Source of the DNA: Pedobacter sp.
Lineage (GTDB): Bacteria; Bacteroidota; Bacteroidia; Sphingobacteriales; Sphingobacteriaceae
Direction of reading: 5' to 3'
Length of the DNA: 6,081 nucleotides
NCBI GenBank assembly: GCA_004295885.1
Contig: SEDG01000299.1
Coordinates: 1 to 6,081 of the forward strand
Of this stretch, positions 1-6,081 are shown piece by piece; the stretch's first letter is position 1, and every line of letters starts with the position of its first letter. Under the pieces are notes generated by a model. That model did not search any database and was not told the origin of the DNA. It was given only the letters and a program-made list of their open reading frames with translations. Both the position numbers and the translations under genes were made by a program.

Positions 1-96
1 CTTGGCTTAGGCGGTGCTGATGAAACTGAAATATATGATTTCACGAAGCCTTGCCCTGATATGTGTGACCCAGAAAGCCCTTTGTTCGTACTTTAA
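1..96 (+). CDS. C-terminal end of an unidentified small or larger protein (5' end outside window)
   Basis: The first forward frame is open from the window edge to a TAA at 94-96 and gives 31 residues. The other two forward frames hit stops within the first 20 bases. The tail is acidic (six D/E and one K), starts with a G-L-G-G stretch and carries two cysteines in a C-P-D-M-C arrangement. It ends only 6 bp before the ATG of the membrane protein, so co-transcription is likely. I do not recognise the family. A short Gly-Gly stretch followed by a small Cys-containing tail resembles GG-leader secreted peptides, but the same string could be the end of an ordinary longer protein. Without the upstream sequence, the start, full length and function cannot be stated. 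Confidence 0.5.
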   Translation, partial: LGLGGADETEIYDFTKPCPDMCDPESPLFVL

Positions 97-102
97 TTTG
101 TT

Positions 103-732
103 ATGTTCGTAACCTATATCGTTCCCTTAAGTATATTAATTCCTATACTATTTGGTATACTCAATTTTAAAAGTGCTAAAACAGGTCCACGGCTGCTATT
201 ATCTTATTTGATAGCTTCTGGATTAATTAATGCATTCGCTTTAATTCTAGTTGCACATAGGAAAACGAACTTACCGCTTCTTCATCTCTATACAATTGTA
301 GAAGCGGTTTTAATCCTCAGCTATTTTAGGACCATATTTATTGACCATTTGATAAAGAAAATACTTCTTTATATTACTATTCTATTTCCATTACTTTGCA
401 TCATCAATATTACTTTCATACAAAGTATATTTACATTTAACACCTATACAAGGCCATTAGAGGCGATTCTAATTACTTTTTTCTGCCTATTATATTTATA
501 CAAAAGTGCTTTTACTGAGAACTTCATCAATACACCTACAAGCTGGTTTAATATTGGCATATTGATGTACTTCCCTGTAGTCTGTATTATTTTCATTTTA
601 TCAAATTATCTTGTATTTGTAACCAAAAACAAGGCGATGAATGCAGTCATATGGAATTTCCATGCAGCTATGTCTATGGTTATGTATTTAGCGTGGGCAA
701 GGGGTTTTAGCTTAATTAAAAAGAATGGATAA
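103..732 (+). CDS. Seven-helix integral membrane protein, probable sensory partner of the adjacent histidine kinase
   Basis: This 209-residue protein is almost entirely membrane-embedded. Hydrophobic segments lie at about residues 2-22, 31-52, 60-80, 86-106, 117-136, 149-172 and 181-199, joined by short loops, and there is no soluble catalytic domain. Polar or aromatic residues inside or beside helices stand out: H61, Y63 and E68 in segment 3, W148/N150 before segment 6, and W184/H187 in segment 7. From memory, this pattern recurs in an unnamed Bacteroidota family found next to sensor kinases. Its stop codon overlaps the kinase start by 8 bp, which implies translational coupling and matched expression. 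I infer that it is the signal-sensing half of a split receptor, because the kinase itself has only one membrane helix. The ligand is unknown. The start at 103 has no clear ribosome binding site, as is usual in this phylum, but it lies 6 bp after the preceding stop and gives a full first helix. Confidence 0.8.
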   Translation: MFVTYIVPLSILIPILFGILNFKSAKTGPRLLLSYLIASGLINAFALILVAHRKTNLPLLHLYTIVEAVLILSYFRTIFIDHLIKKILLYITILFPLLCIINITFIQSIFTFNTYTRPLEAILITFFCLLYLYKSAFTENFINTPTSWFNIGILMYFPVVCIIFILSNYLVFVTKNKAMNAVIWNFHAAMSMVMYLAWARGFSLIKKNG

Positions 733-1498
733 CATTTATTTGTTGATTTTTTATAGCGTACTGGCCATTTTTGTTTTGGTTACTTTTTTCTTGGTTTTAT
801 ATATTAAAAACCAAAATATGCTGTGGCAACAAAAAAAACTATTTCAGGAAACGGAAATCCAGCAACAAAAAGACTTGCTGAGTGCGGTAATAGAATCTCA
901 AGAAATTGAACGTAAACGTATTGGGCAAGATTTGCATGACGAAATAGGCGGTACATTATCAGCCATAAAATTGATGCTAAATGCCTCTAAAAATCAAGGT
1001 TCAGGCAGCGAAGAAACAATTAATCAAGCGAAACAGCTGTTAGATAAGATGATGGTTGATGTGCGTAATTTATCACATGACTTATCGCCTCCAAGTTTAG
1101 CGATGTTTGGTCTTTACACAACGATTGATGCTTTTATTGATTTAATTAATAATACTGAAGAGATTGAAATTATTGTTACCCACGACTCCTTAATAGAAGA
1201 GCGTTTATTGGATGAAAAATCAGAATTAGCTTTGTTTAGGGTGATTACCCAACTAATTGCCAACACAATAAAACATGCAAATGCCACTAAGATTGACATC
1301 AGCTTTAAACCTGATGAACAAAATCTCAATATCTCTTATGCAGACAATGGAAAAGGTGTTGACCTTGCGACTTTGAATGCAAAAAAAGGTATTGGAATGC
1401 AGAATATACAAAGTAGGTTACAAATGGTTAATGCAACTTATGTTATAGATACTAAACCGAACAAAGGTTTTAAAATAAACATCAGCTGCCCACTTTAA
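725..1498 (+). CDS. Sensor histidine kinase, HisKA_3/NarL-type, with one membrane anchor
   Basis: This 257-residue kinase has an N-terminal membrane helix (about 5-27), a Gln/Lys-rich probable coiled-coil linker (about 32-60), a HisKA_3 dimerisation domain and a C-terminal HATPase_c domain. The phosphoacceptor is H71, in the E-R-K-R-I-G-Q-D-L-H-D-E context typical of kinases that pair with LuxR/NarL-type response regulators. ATP-binding motifs are the N box (N180, then K183-H184-A185), the D box D207-N208-G209-K-G, and the glycine motif K221-G-I-G-M. The usual Q-E dipeptide just before the N box reads T175-Q176, so the conserved glutamate is replaced. There is no extracytoplasmic sensor domain, so signal input probably comes from the seven-helix protein whose stop codon it overlaps. 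No response regulator follows; the next gene is convergent. The cognate regulator is either upstream of the window or elsewhere. Confidence 0.93.
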   Translation: MDNIYLLIFYSVLAIFVLVTFFLVLYIKNQNMLWQQKKLFQETEIQQQKDLLSAVIESQEIERKRIGQDLHDEIGGTLSAIKLMLNASKNQGSGSEETINQAKQLLDKMMVDVRNLSHDLSPPSLAMFGLYTTIDAFIDLINNTEEIEIIVTHDSLIEERLLDEKSELALFRVITQLIANTIKHANATKIDISFKPDEQNLNISYADNGKGVDLATLNAKKGIGMQNIQSRLQMVNATYVIDTKPNKGFKINISCPL

Positions 1499-1528
1499 CT
1501 AAAATCTCTTCACCGACTTTCAAAACCA

Positions 1529-3163
1529 TTAATCCCAATTAAAATCTACAATTCGATTATTCAGTTTCCATTTTGATGGCCATTGATTTGTTAACCAATC
1601 TAACGGTTCGCCTGTTGGTTGCAAAGTAGCAGCTTGTGCAAAAGCTAGTTTTATTGCGTTCTTTTGCTCAGTACCTAAAAAGTCTAGTTGAGCCGAAATA
1701 AACAAAGGACTTCCGCTCTCGGCCAATAACTGCATCCATTGCCTATTTTTCTCCCATGGCACATCTTTCGTCAAGCCAACACAATCTCCGTCTGCAGCGT
1801 AAAAAGTTTGATGTTGCGGCAGGCGAAACCCAAGCGTATTAACACCCATCTTCTTTGTTCTTGCCCATTCCTTACCGCTAGTATCGTCTCCTATTCTATT
1901 AATGTCGAACATTCCCGCAGATAAATGGCTAATCGTATTACACCCAATTACCGACATTTTACCAGCAGAATCCTTTATAGTTTGATATAAGGTATTGATT
2001 ATTTCTGCATTAGTTTTGCTTTGGTCATTAAATTTCCAGCCTGCCTGTGTAAACGCATCAGTCATTCTGAAACCCCATTTTCCGAAGATGTCGTAGGTGC
2101 TGTAATCGTGCTTAACCAAATCATAACCCCACTGATTATATAAAGAGATGTTATGTTTTACACGTGCCAAATTTTCGGGAATGGTGGGGTCTAAAATTAT
2201 TTCGTCGGTGTTTGCTCTGCCAGCAATCTTTGGAGCTAACAAGGTCAAACTATCAGACTTTTTAGCGATAAGTGGTCTGGTCCAAAGACCAGCTTTCATT
2301 CCCAATTTTTTAATATCATCGGCCACCTGCTTCATATCTCTAAACTTGTCATTCGCTTTTGAGAAGTCATCTGCGACCTGCCAACCATCGTCAATTACAG
2401 AAAAGGGTCTGTTAGTTGTTGAGGAAACCAACTCACTCATTACCGCAGTTTGTTCCTTAATGGATTTTGCAGAATTATTTCCATAAGCTACATACCAATC
2501 ATTAATGCCATAAACAGGCTGTTTGGGAAGCAAAGGTTTATCGCACATCAGCTTGCAGAATCTCGTTGTTGTTTGATAAGTGTTTTCCTCAGCTTTACCT
2601 AACATCGTTACTATGGTTGCTGCGAATAACTTACGCTGACCGAGCTTTACGCCCACGCCGCCACTGTGACAATCTAAAGTTAATTCAATCGTATTAGGAT
2701 TAACGTTCCACCAACAAATTGTATTTGCGCCAGTTTTCACACCAAAACAAGCAGTCTGTTTACTATCATTCAACAATACATACCAAGGATTTTTTGTTGC
2801 TGGCTCAGGTGATTTCCAAGCTAAATCGCCATAAGACCTTTCCCAATGGTCTCCTAAAATTTTGCCATTGGCTGACGTTTTGTAATTCCATTTTAGGCGA
2901 ATACCGCCTAATTCCAAGCTGGGCGACTGGATAAATACGCCCTGACCGCCATTCTTATTCTTAAATGCAACTTGGATATCTTGATAAGAGAATGAGCGAC
3001 CAGTATTAACAGCTAGTTTTACCCATTGATTGTTAAGCTGTGCCCAAACTTCATCGGGCATATTAACTGATGAATAGCCAGCGGTATCGATATAGGTTAA
3101 CTTATTAAAAAGGGTAGCCAAAATTGCTGTACTGGAAAGCTGTAAAAAATGACGTCTTAACAT
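1529..3163 (-). CDS. Predicted exported GH36-type (clan GH-D) alpha-galactosidase-like glycoside hydrolase
   Basis: This 544-residue protein has an N-terminal beta-rich region (about 35-215) followed by a TIM-barrel region with GH36/clan-D landmarks. D258-D259-G260-W261 matches the conserved D-D-G-W of the family. G292-L-W-T precedes R296. K351-H352-D353 corresponds to the K-x-D nucleophile motif, so D353 is the predicted nucleophile. R423-I-G-D426-D-T lines up with the acid/base loop, making D426 the likely proton donor. Retaining release of alpha-linked galactose or a related sugar is the family expectation; the exact substrate is not shown. The N-terminus has twin arginines (R3-R4-H-F-L-Q) before a short hydrophobic stretch to about residue 19, which fits a Tat-like export signal, although no clear cleavage site is visible. 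At 544 residues it is shorter than the roughly 700-residue classical GH36 enzymes and ends soon after the barrel, with little room for the usual C-terminal beta domain. It is the last gene of the minus-strand block, 99 bp after the phosphatase, and may have its own promoter. No SusC/SusD genes are visible. Confidence 0.8.
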   Translation of the reverse strand: MLRRHFLQLSSTAILATLFNKLTYIDTAGYSSVNMPDEVWAQLNNQWVKLAVNTGRSFSYQDIQVAFKNKNGGQGVFIQSPSLELGGIRLKWNYKTSANGKILGDHWERSYGDLAWKSPEPATKNPWYVLLNDSKQTACFGVKTGANTICWWNVNPNTIELTLDCHSGGVGVKLGQRKLFAATIVTMLGKAEENTYQTTTRFCKLMCDKPLLPKQPVYGINDWYVAYGNNSAKSIKEQTAVMSELVSSTTNRPFSVIDDGWQVADDFSKANDKFRDMKQVADDIKKLGMKAGLWTRPLIAKKSDSLTLLAPKIAGRANTDEIILDPTIPENLARVKHNISLYNQWGYDLVKHDYSTYDIFGKWGFRMTDAFTQAGWKFNDQSKTNAEIINTLYQTIKDSAGKMSVIGCNTISHLSAGMFDINRIGDDTSGKEWARTKKMGVNTLGFRLPQHQTFYAADGDCVGLTKDVPWEKNRQWMQLLAESGSPLFISAQLDFLGTEQKNAIKLAFAQAATLQPTGEPLDWLTNQWPSKWKLNNRIVDFNWD

Positions 3164-3192
3164 AAAATAGAATTGATTTTAAACTAAATTAC

Positions 3193-3204
3193 TAAAACGT
3201 TTTA
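3193..3204. promoter_or_regulatory. 12-bp perfect palindrome upstream of the GH36-like gene (possible LacI-type operator)
   Basis: TAAAACGTTTTA is a perfect inverted repeat centred on CG, ending 30 bp before the glycosidase start on the minus strand. A central CG flanked by A/T-rich half-sites is the general form of LacI/CcpA-family operators, which often control sugar-degradation genes. On the minus strand it is followed one base later by TAATTTAG (3191-3184), one mismatch from the Bacteroidota -7 element TAnnTTTG. No matching -33 element at proper spacing was found, so the promoter is weakly supported. The rest of the 99-bp gap (3164-3262) holds nothing else I can identify, including no convincing terminator for the phosphatase gene. 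Confidence 0.3.
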
Positions 3205-3262
3205 TCAATAGGAAATCTAATCCGTTTCGGCTACCCATACTGTATAATAGCTTGCTGTCATC

Positions 3263-4003
3263 TTACTTCTGCTGCACCGCCAGTAAGAGTTCGCCAAATT
3301 TAGCAACATTCTCAGCTATCACATCCGCTTTCACATCAGACGCAGCAACATCATCCATCGTAGCCTCTCCAGAAAGTACCAATACGCCTAAGGCGTTCGC
3401 ATTAAGTGCCATTTTAACATCTGTATATAACCTATCGCCAACCATGGCAATTTCTTCTGTCTGTAAACCTTGACGATGTAAAATTCCGTCCAACATTCTT
3501 GGGTCGGGCTTACCTAAAACAATATCTGGCAATCGTTTAGTTGCTCCTTCTATGCAGGCACAAATTGCACCACAATCTATCAATATTACTGGCTGGTCTG
3601 TTGGGCAAACCCAATCTGGATTGGTAGCCATATAAGGCAATTGCTGACTAACCCACCAAGCGGCTCTGCACAAACGCGAATAAATTAAAGTACTATCGAA
3701 ACCAACCACAACTGCATCTGGAGAAGTATACATTTCTTCAGCAACCGCTGGAATACCCATTTTTTCTAAATGTTGAAGGTAGTCTCCTATGCCTTTTGAA
3801 GGATTATTTGTTAAAAATGAATAACTAATTCCTGCATTTTTTAAGCTCTCTAAAAAACCAGGTGTATAAGGAAAAAGTGTACTTCCATTATAAATTGTTC
3901 CATCCATGTCAAGCGCTACGTGTTTAATTTTTTTTAAACGCTCTATTAATTCTGATGAAACGTTACTGATAATTCCTTCGTATGATTTATTTTCTGATTG
4001 CAT
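3263..4003 (-). CDS. HAD-superfamily phosphatase, subfamily IIA (NagD/AraL-type), with shortened cap domain
   Basis: This 246-residue protein carries all four HAD motifs. Motif I is D32-M-D34-G-T with D32 as predicted nucleophile, motif II is T65-N66-N67, motif III is K165 in G-K-P-D-P, and motif IV is G189-D190-R-L-Y-T-D195. The A126-T-N-P-D and C-P-T stretch is typical of the class IIA cap. Relatives such as NagD and B. subtilis AraL dephosphorylate small sugar phosphates or nucleotides in the cytoplasm; the specific substrate here cannot be read from sequence. The cap is odd: Y92-T-S is followed directly by P95-D-A-V-V-V-G, whereas NagD and AraL have about 36-40 residues between the equivalent points (a helix, a strand reading like V-x-V-x-G, and another helix). 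The gap falls near 3721/3722 and the frame is kept. The gene starts 6 bp after the transporter stop, so it is probably in the same operon. Activity may be altered if the cap gap is real. Confidence 0.88.
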   Translation of the reverse strand: MQSENKSYEGIISNVSSELIERLKKIKHVALDMDGTIYNGSTLFPYTPGFLESLKNAGISYSFLTNNPSKGIGDYLQHLEKMGIPAVAEEMYTSPDAVVVGFDSTLIYSRLCRAAWWVSQQLPYMATNPDWVCPTDQPVILIDCGAICACIEGATKRLPDIVLGKPDPRMLDGILHRQGLQTEEIAMVGDRLYTDVKMALNANALGVLVLSGEATMDDVAASDVKADVIAENVAKFGELLLAVQQK

Positions 4004-4009
4004 TTAAAA

Positions 4010-5167
4010 TTAGTTTGTTTCGTAACCGTGAGCTTTAGATTTCCATCCCAATAGAAATACAAATGTACCTAAAACTCCAATTCCAGTTAAAATTCCGAAT
4101 GCCGCGTCCCATCCGTAATTATCAGCTAAAAGCCCCATTCCAACACCTGATAAAATTGTGCTTAAATAGCCGAATAAACCTGTAAAACCTCCTGCAGTTG
4201 CAGCCGCACGTCTCGTAGCCAAATTAGCTGCCGCGATTCCAATCAATGCTTGGGGACCATAAATAAAGAAGCCGATTGCCATTAATAAGAAAGTGATTAC
4301 CATTACTGATGGATGCTCGACTTGCCAGAAAATCCCTGTAAATAATGTAGCTCCAATCATACAGAACAAACAGGTTCTAATGGTTCTGCCTTTTAAATAT
4401 TTATCGGTAACATAACCTGCAACCAGCATTCCTAAAATTCCTGAAATTTCAAATCCAGCAACCATCCATCCTGCTTTTGATGGAATTTCAATGCCTTTCC
4501 ATTGTTTTAAAATACTTGGTCCCCAATCTAAAATGGCATAACGCATGGTATAAACAAAAAAGTTGGCGATAGAAATAATCCAAATGTTTGGATTTCTAAA
4601 GACCATTTTACTGATAAAAGCCTTGTATTCTTTTGAATGTTCCTTTTTATCAGCATTCTTAACGTGGGCTTTTCCTAATTCTGGTAAACCTACAGACGAT
4701 GGCGTATCTCTTAAAATGAACCATAAAAAGAAGGCTCCCATCAAGGCAACAGCAGAAGGGACATAAAAACACCATTGCCAGCCCCAAGAAACTACGTAGC
4801 CACATAAAATTACAGTTAAACTAGCACCAATAGAGTGAGATGCATTCCACCATGACATTTTCGTAGCCAGTTCTGAAGGTGGTACCCAGTGAGATAATAA
4901 CCTCGCCGATGGCGGGAAACCCATCCCCTGAAACCAACCATTTAATACCCACATAATACCAAATACAATAACGGTTGTTCCAAAACCAAAAATGATATTG
5001 CAAACTGTTTCCATCGCTGGCATGGCGATACTTAAATTTTTACGCACAAAATAGTACATAGCGTAACCCATCATGGTACCGATAATGGTGCGTAATTGCC
5101 AATACTTAAACTTCTTTTTTGCTGGTGCATCCATCGATGCGTATTCAGGATTAACTGTACTATCCAT
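4010..5167 (-). CDS. OPA-family (GlpT/UhpT-like) organophosphate transporter, internally shortened
   Basis: This 385-residue inner-membrane protein belongs to the major facilitator organophosphate:phosphate antiporters, which exchange glycerol-3-phosphate or hexose-phosphates for inorganic phosphate. Supporting landmarks are Y38-Y-F-V-R42-K43-N in helix 1 (equivalent to GlpT R45-K46), the G77-W-F-Q-G-M-G-F-P-P motif, W107-N-A-S-H111 (equivalent to H165), M208-R209-Y-A-I-L-D-W (equivalent to R269), and G326-G-F-T-G-L-F-G-Y near the C-terminus. The substrate-phosphate-binding residues are therefore all present. Between A49-M-P and G77-W-F-Q there are only 26 residues, where E. coli GlpT has about 77. 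The missing part corresponds to helix 2, the G-x-x-S-D-R loop and most of helix 3, with the join near residues 53-57 (about 4997-5011). Reading is uninterrupted, with no stop or frameshift. It lies between the AraM dehydrogenase (41 bp away) and the phosphatase (6 bp). M12 is an alternative start. Family is certain; substrate and functionality are not. Confidence 0.88.
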   Translation of the reverse strand: MDSTVNPEYASMDAPAKKKFKYWQLRTIIGTMMGYAMYYFVRKNLSIAMPAMETVCNIIFGFGTTVIVFGIMWVLNGWFQGMGFPPSARLLSHWVPPSELATKMSWWNASHSIGASLTVILCGYVVSWGWQWCFYVPSAVALMGAFFLWFILRDTPSSVGLPELGKAHVKNADKKEHSKEYKAFISKMVFRNPNIWIISIANFFVYTMRYAILDWGPSILKQWKGIEIPSKAGWMVAGFEISGILGMLVAGYVTDKYLKGRTIRTCLFCMIGATLFTGIFWQVEHPSVMVITFLLMAIGFFIYGPQALIGIAAANLATRRAAATAGGFTGLFGYLSTILSGVGMGLLADNYGWDAAFGILTGIGVLGTFVFLLGWKSKAHGYETN

Positions 5168-5208
5168 TGTCTATTTTTGGTTAGGTCTTTTGAAATAGGT
5201 CGTGGAAG

Positions 5209-6081
5209 TTAAATCTCCCAGATGCCACCTTTGCCAAACAAATTATTCAGCCATTGGTCTAAATAACTAGTACGCAAAGCGATATCTAAAATGGTAAATC
5301 TTCTACGAATAAATTGCGCTCTTATAAAAGTTTCTTTCAAACGTTCTCTGGTAATTGATATTTGCTCTGGCTCAGTTGGTGCGCCAACTAAGCTTAATCG
5401 TCGTATGGCTTCCTGATAAGGCACTATTTGTTTCTCTAGTTTAGCTTTTATGGCAGGCCAGTTTTCTTTAAGCGATTGTAATTGTGTTGCTAATTCTTCT
5501 GCATTGCTATATTTTGCTTTAGTTTCTTGCAAACCAATTTCTGGAAAGTCTGTGCCCTCAAAAATAGCCAACGCTTCCTTGTCAGATTCTTCAGCGGATG
5601 GCCAAGCTGTCAAAACGTTTTTCACATCCAAATTACTTACATCAGTTTTTAAGAATTCCTCATAAAGCGCTGTAATAGCAATGGTTCCAATACTTACTTG
5701 AAAACCATGAGAAATATGCTCTCCATGATGCAAATGATTTTCCATGTTCCATAAATGACTAAATTGATGTTCGGCACCGGAGGCTGGGCGGCTCGATTTA
5801 GACCACTGCATGGCAAAACCGCCCAACATTAATCCCTCTACCAACTTTGTGATGGCAATCGGGTCTCCATTATGTACACCTTCGGGGTCTGAAAGTGCAT
5901 CATGCAAACCATCCTGCACTATTGACCAAGCTTTTTCATCAATCGGTTCTATATTTAAACTGTCTGCTAAAATCCAATCTGCACCTGCAGTAATTTTAGC
6001 AAATAAATCTGCATAGCCCGATGCCGTCATTTCGCGGGGTGCATTACAAATGATATCAATATCTGCTAAACAAGCTTGTGG
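5209..6081 (-). CDS. araM: sn-Glycerol-1-phosphate dehydrogenase, AraM family (5' end outside window)
   Basis: The frame stays open past the ATG at 6030 to the right edge, adding 17 codons that end in I-C-N-A-P-R-E before M-T-A-S-G-Y-A-D. This matches the middle of AraM-type proteins, so 6030 is an internal methionine and the gene continues beyond the window with its Rossmann domain missing here. Numbered from that methionine, the iron-type-ADH metal ligands are visible as D8 (G-Y-A-D), H88 (G-A-E-H-Q-F-S-H) and H108 (I-S-H-G-F-Q-V). The S80-R-P-A-S-G-A-E-H block is diagnostic for G1P dehydrogenases. The enzyme reduces dihydroxyacetone phosphate with NAD(P)H to sn-glycerol-1-phosphate in the cytoplasm. 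In B. subtilis this product feeds a PcrB-type prenyltransferase that makes heptaprenylglyceryl phosphate. The visible portion shows no internal gap. It is the first visible gene of the minus-strand cluster, 41 bp upstream of the transporter start. Confidence 0.9.
   Translation of the reverse strand, partial: PQACLADIDIICNAPREMTASGYADLFAKITAGADWILADSLNIEPIDEKAWSIVQDGLHDALSDPEGVHNGDPIAITKLVEGLMLGGFAMQWSKSSRPASGAEHQFSHLWNMENHLHHGEHISHGFQVSIGTIAITALYEEFLKTDVSNLDVKNVLTAWPSAEESDKEALAIFEGTDFPEIGLQETKAKYSNAEELATQLQSLKENWPAIKAKLEKQIVPYQEAIRRLSLVGAPTEPEQISITRERLKETFIRAQFIRRRFTILDIALRTSYLDQWLNNLFGKGGIWEI

Noticed and set aside
831..838. A8 run in the kinase gene as a phase-variation or slippage site
   Set aside because: The frame is intact through it and such runs are common in AT-rich coding DNA; nothing else supports switching.
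1114..1329. Open frame antisense to the histidine kinase
   Set aside because: It lies wholly within the kinase catalytic region, whose motifs are unambiguous, and the translation resembles no known family.
1499..1528. Shared bidirectional terminator between the convergent kinase and glycosidase genes
   Set aside because: The 30-bp gap contains no inverted repeat long enough to form a convincing stem.
2148..2486. 112-codon open frame antisense to the glycosidase
   Set aside because: The minus-strand frame carries the conserved D-D-G-W and barrel motifs over the same bases. The plus-strand product shows no domain and no plausible start context.
4821..5003. 60-codon open frame on the minus strand inside the transporter, considered as the shifted remainder of missing helices 2-3
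   Set aside because: It overlaps sequence already encoding helix 4 and later residues in the correct frame, and its translation has no OPA-like motif. It is a shadow, and a frameshift does not explain the missing block.
5704..5745. Histidine-rich stretch in the AraM-like protein as an extra metal site
   Set aside because: It directly precedes the normal family metal-ligand histidine and is probably ordinary loop variation.
6028..6030. ATG as the start of the glycerol-1-phosphate dehydrogenase
   Set aside because: The frame stays open to the window edge and the 17 upstream codons match the family (I-C-N-A-P-R-E before the methionine), so it is an internal residue.

Overview
The window looks like chromosomal DNA from a Bacteroidota species, most likely the Sphingobacteriaceae (Pedobacter-like). 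The base composition is AT-rich. Start codons have A/T-rich leaders without clear Shine-Dalgarno sequences. The protein families are a split membrane-sensor/HisKA_3 kinase pair, a Tat-like secreted clan-D glycosidase and an AraM-type dehydrogenase. The taxonomic call is inferred from family resemblance, not from a marker gene.

Layout. Left block, plus strand (1-1498): the C-terminal end of a small unidentified protein, then a seven-helix membrane protein, then a NarL-type sensor histidine kinase whose start overlaps the preceding stop by 8 bp. The three are packed like one transcription unit. No response regulator is visible. Right block, minus strand, reading from the right edge leftward: the C-terminal two thirds of a glycerol-1-phosphate dehydrogenase (AraM family, running off the right edge), an OPA/GlpT-family organophosphate transporter, a NagD/AraL-type HAD phosphatase 6 bp later, and after a 99-bp gap a predicted exported GH36-type alpha-galactosidase-like enzyme. 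The two blocks converge, with only 30 bp between the kinase and glycosidase stop codons.

How the genes may work together. AraM reduces dihydroxyacetone phosphate to sn-glycerol-1-phosphate. OPA transporters exchange glycerol-phosphate or sugar-phosphate for phosphate. NagD/AraL phosphatases dephosphorylate small phosphometabolites. Together they suggest a phosphopolyol uptake or turnover module. The AraL/AraM pairing recalls the Bacillus subtilis ara operon, here with a phosphate-ester antiporter added. The GH36-like gene may be transcribed separately; a 12-bp palindrome lies in its upstream gap.

Most unusual observation. Compared with remembered family members, the transporter and the phosphatase each lack an internal block while staying perfectly in frame. 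The transporter lacks about 50 residues (TM2 and most of TM3), and the phosphatase lacks about 36-45 residues of its cap domain. The flanking conserved motifs are intact in both. Two such internal losses in adjacent genes are either a real reductive change or a sequence/assembly problem. No RNA genes, CRISPR arrays, insertion sequences or attachment sites were seen.
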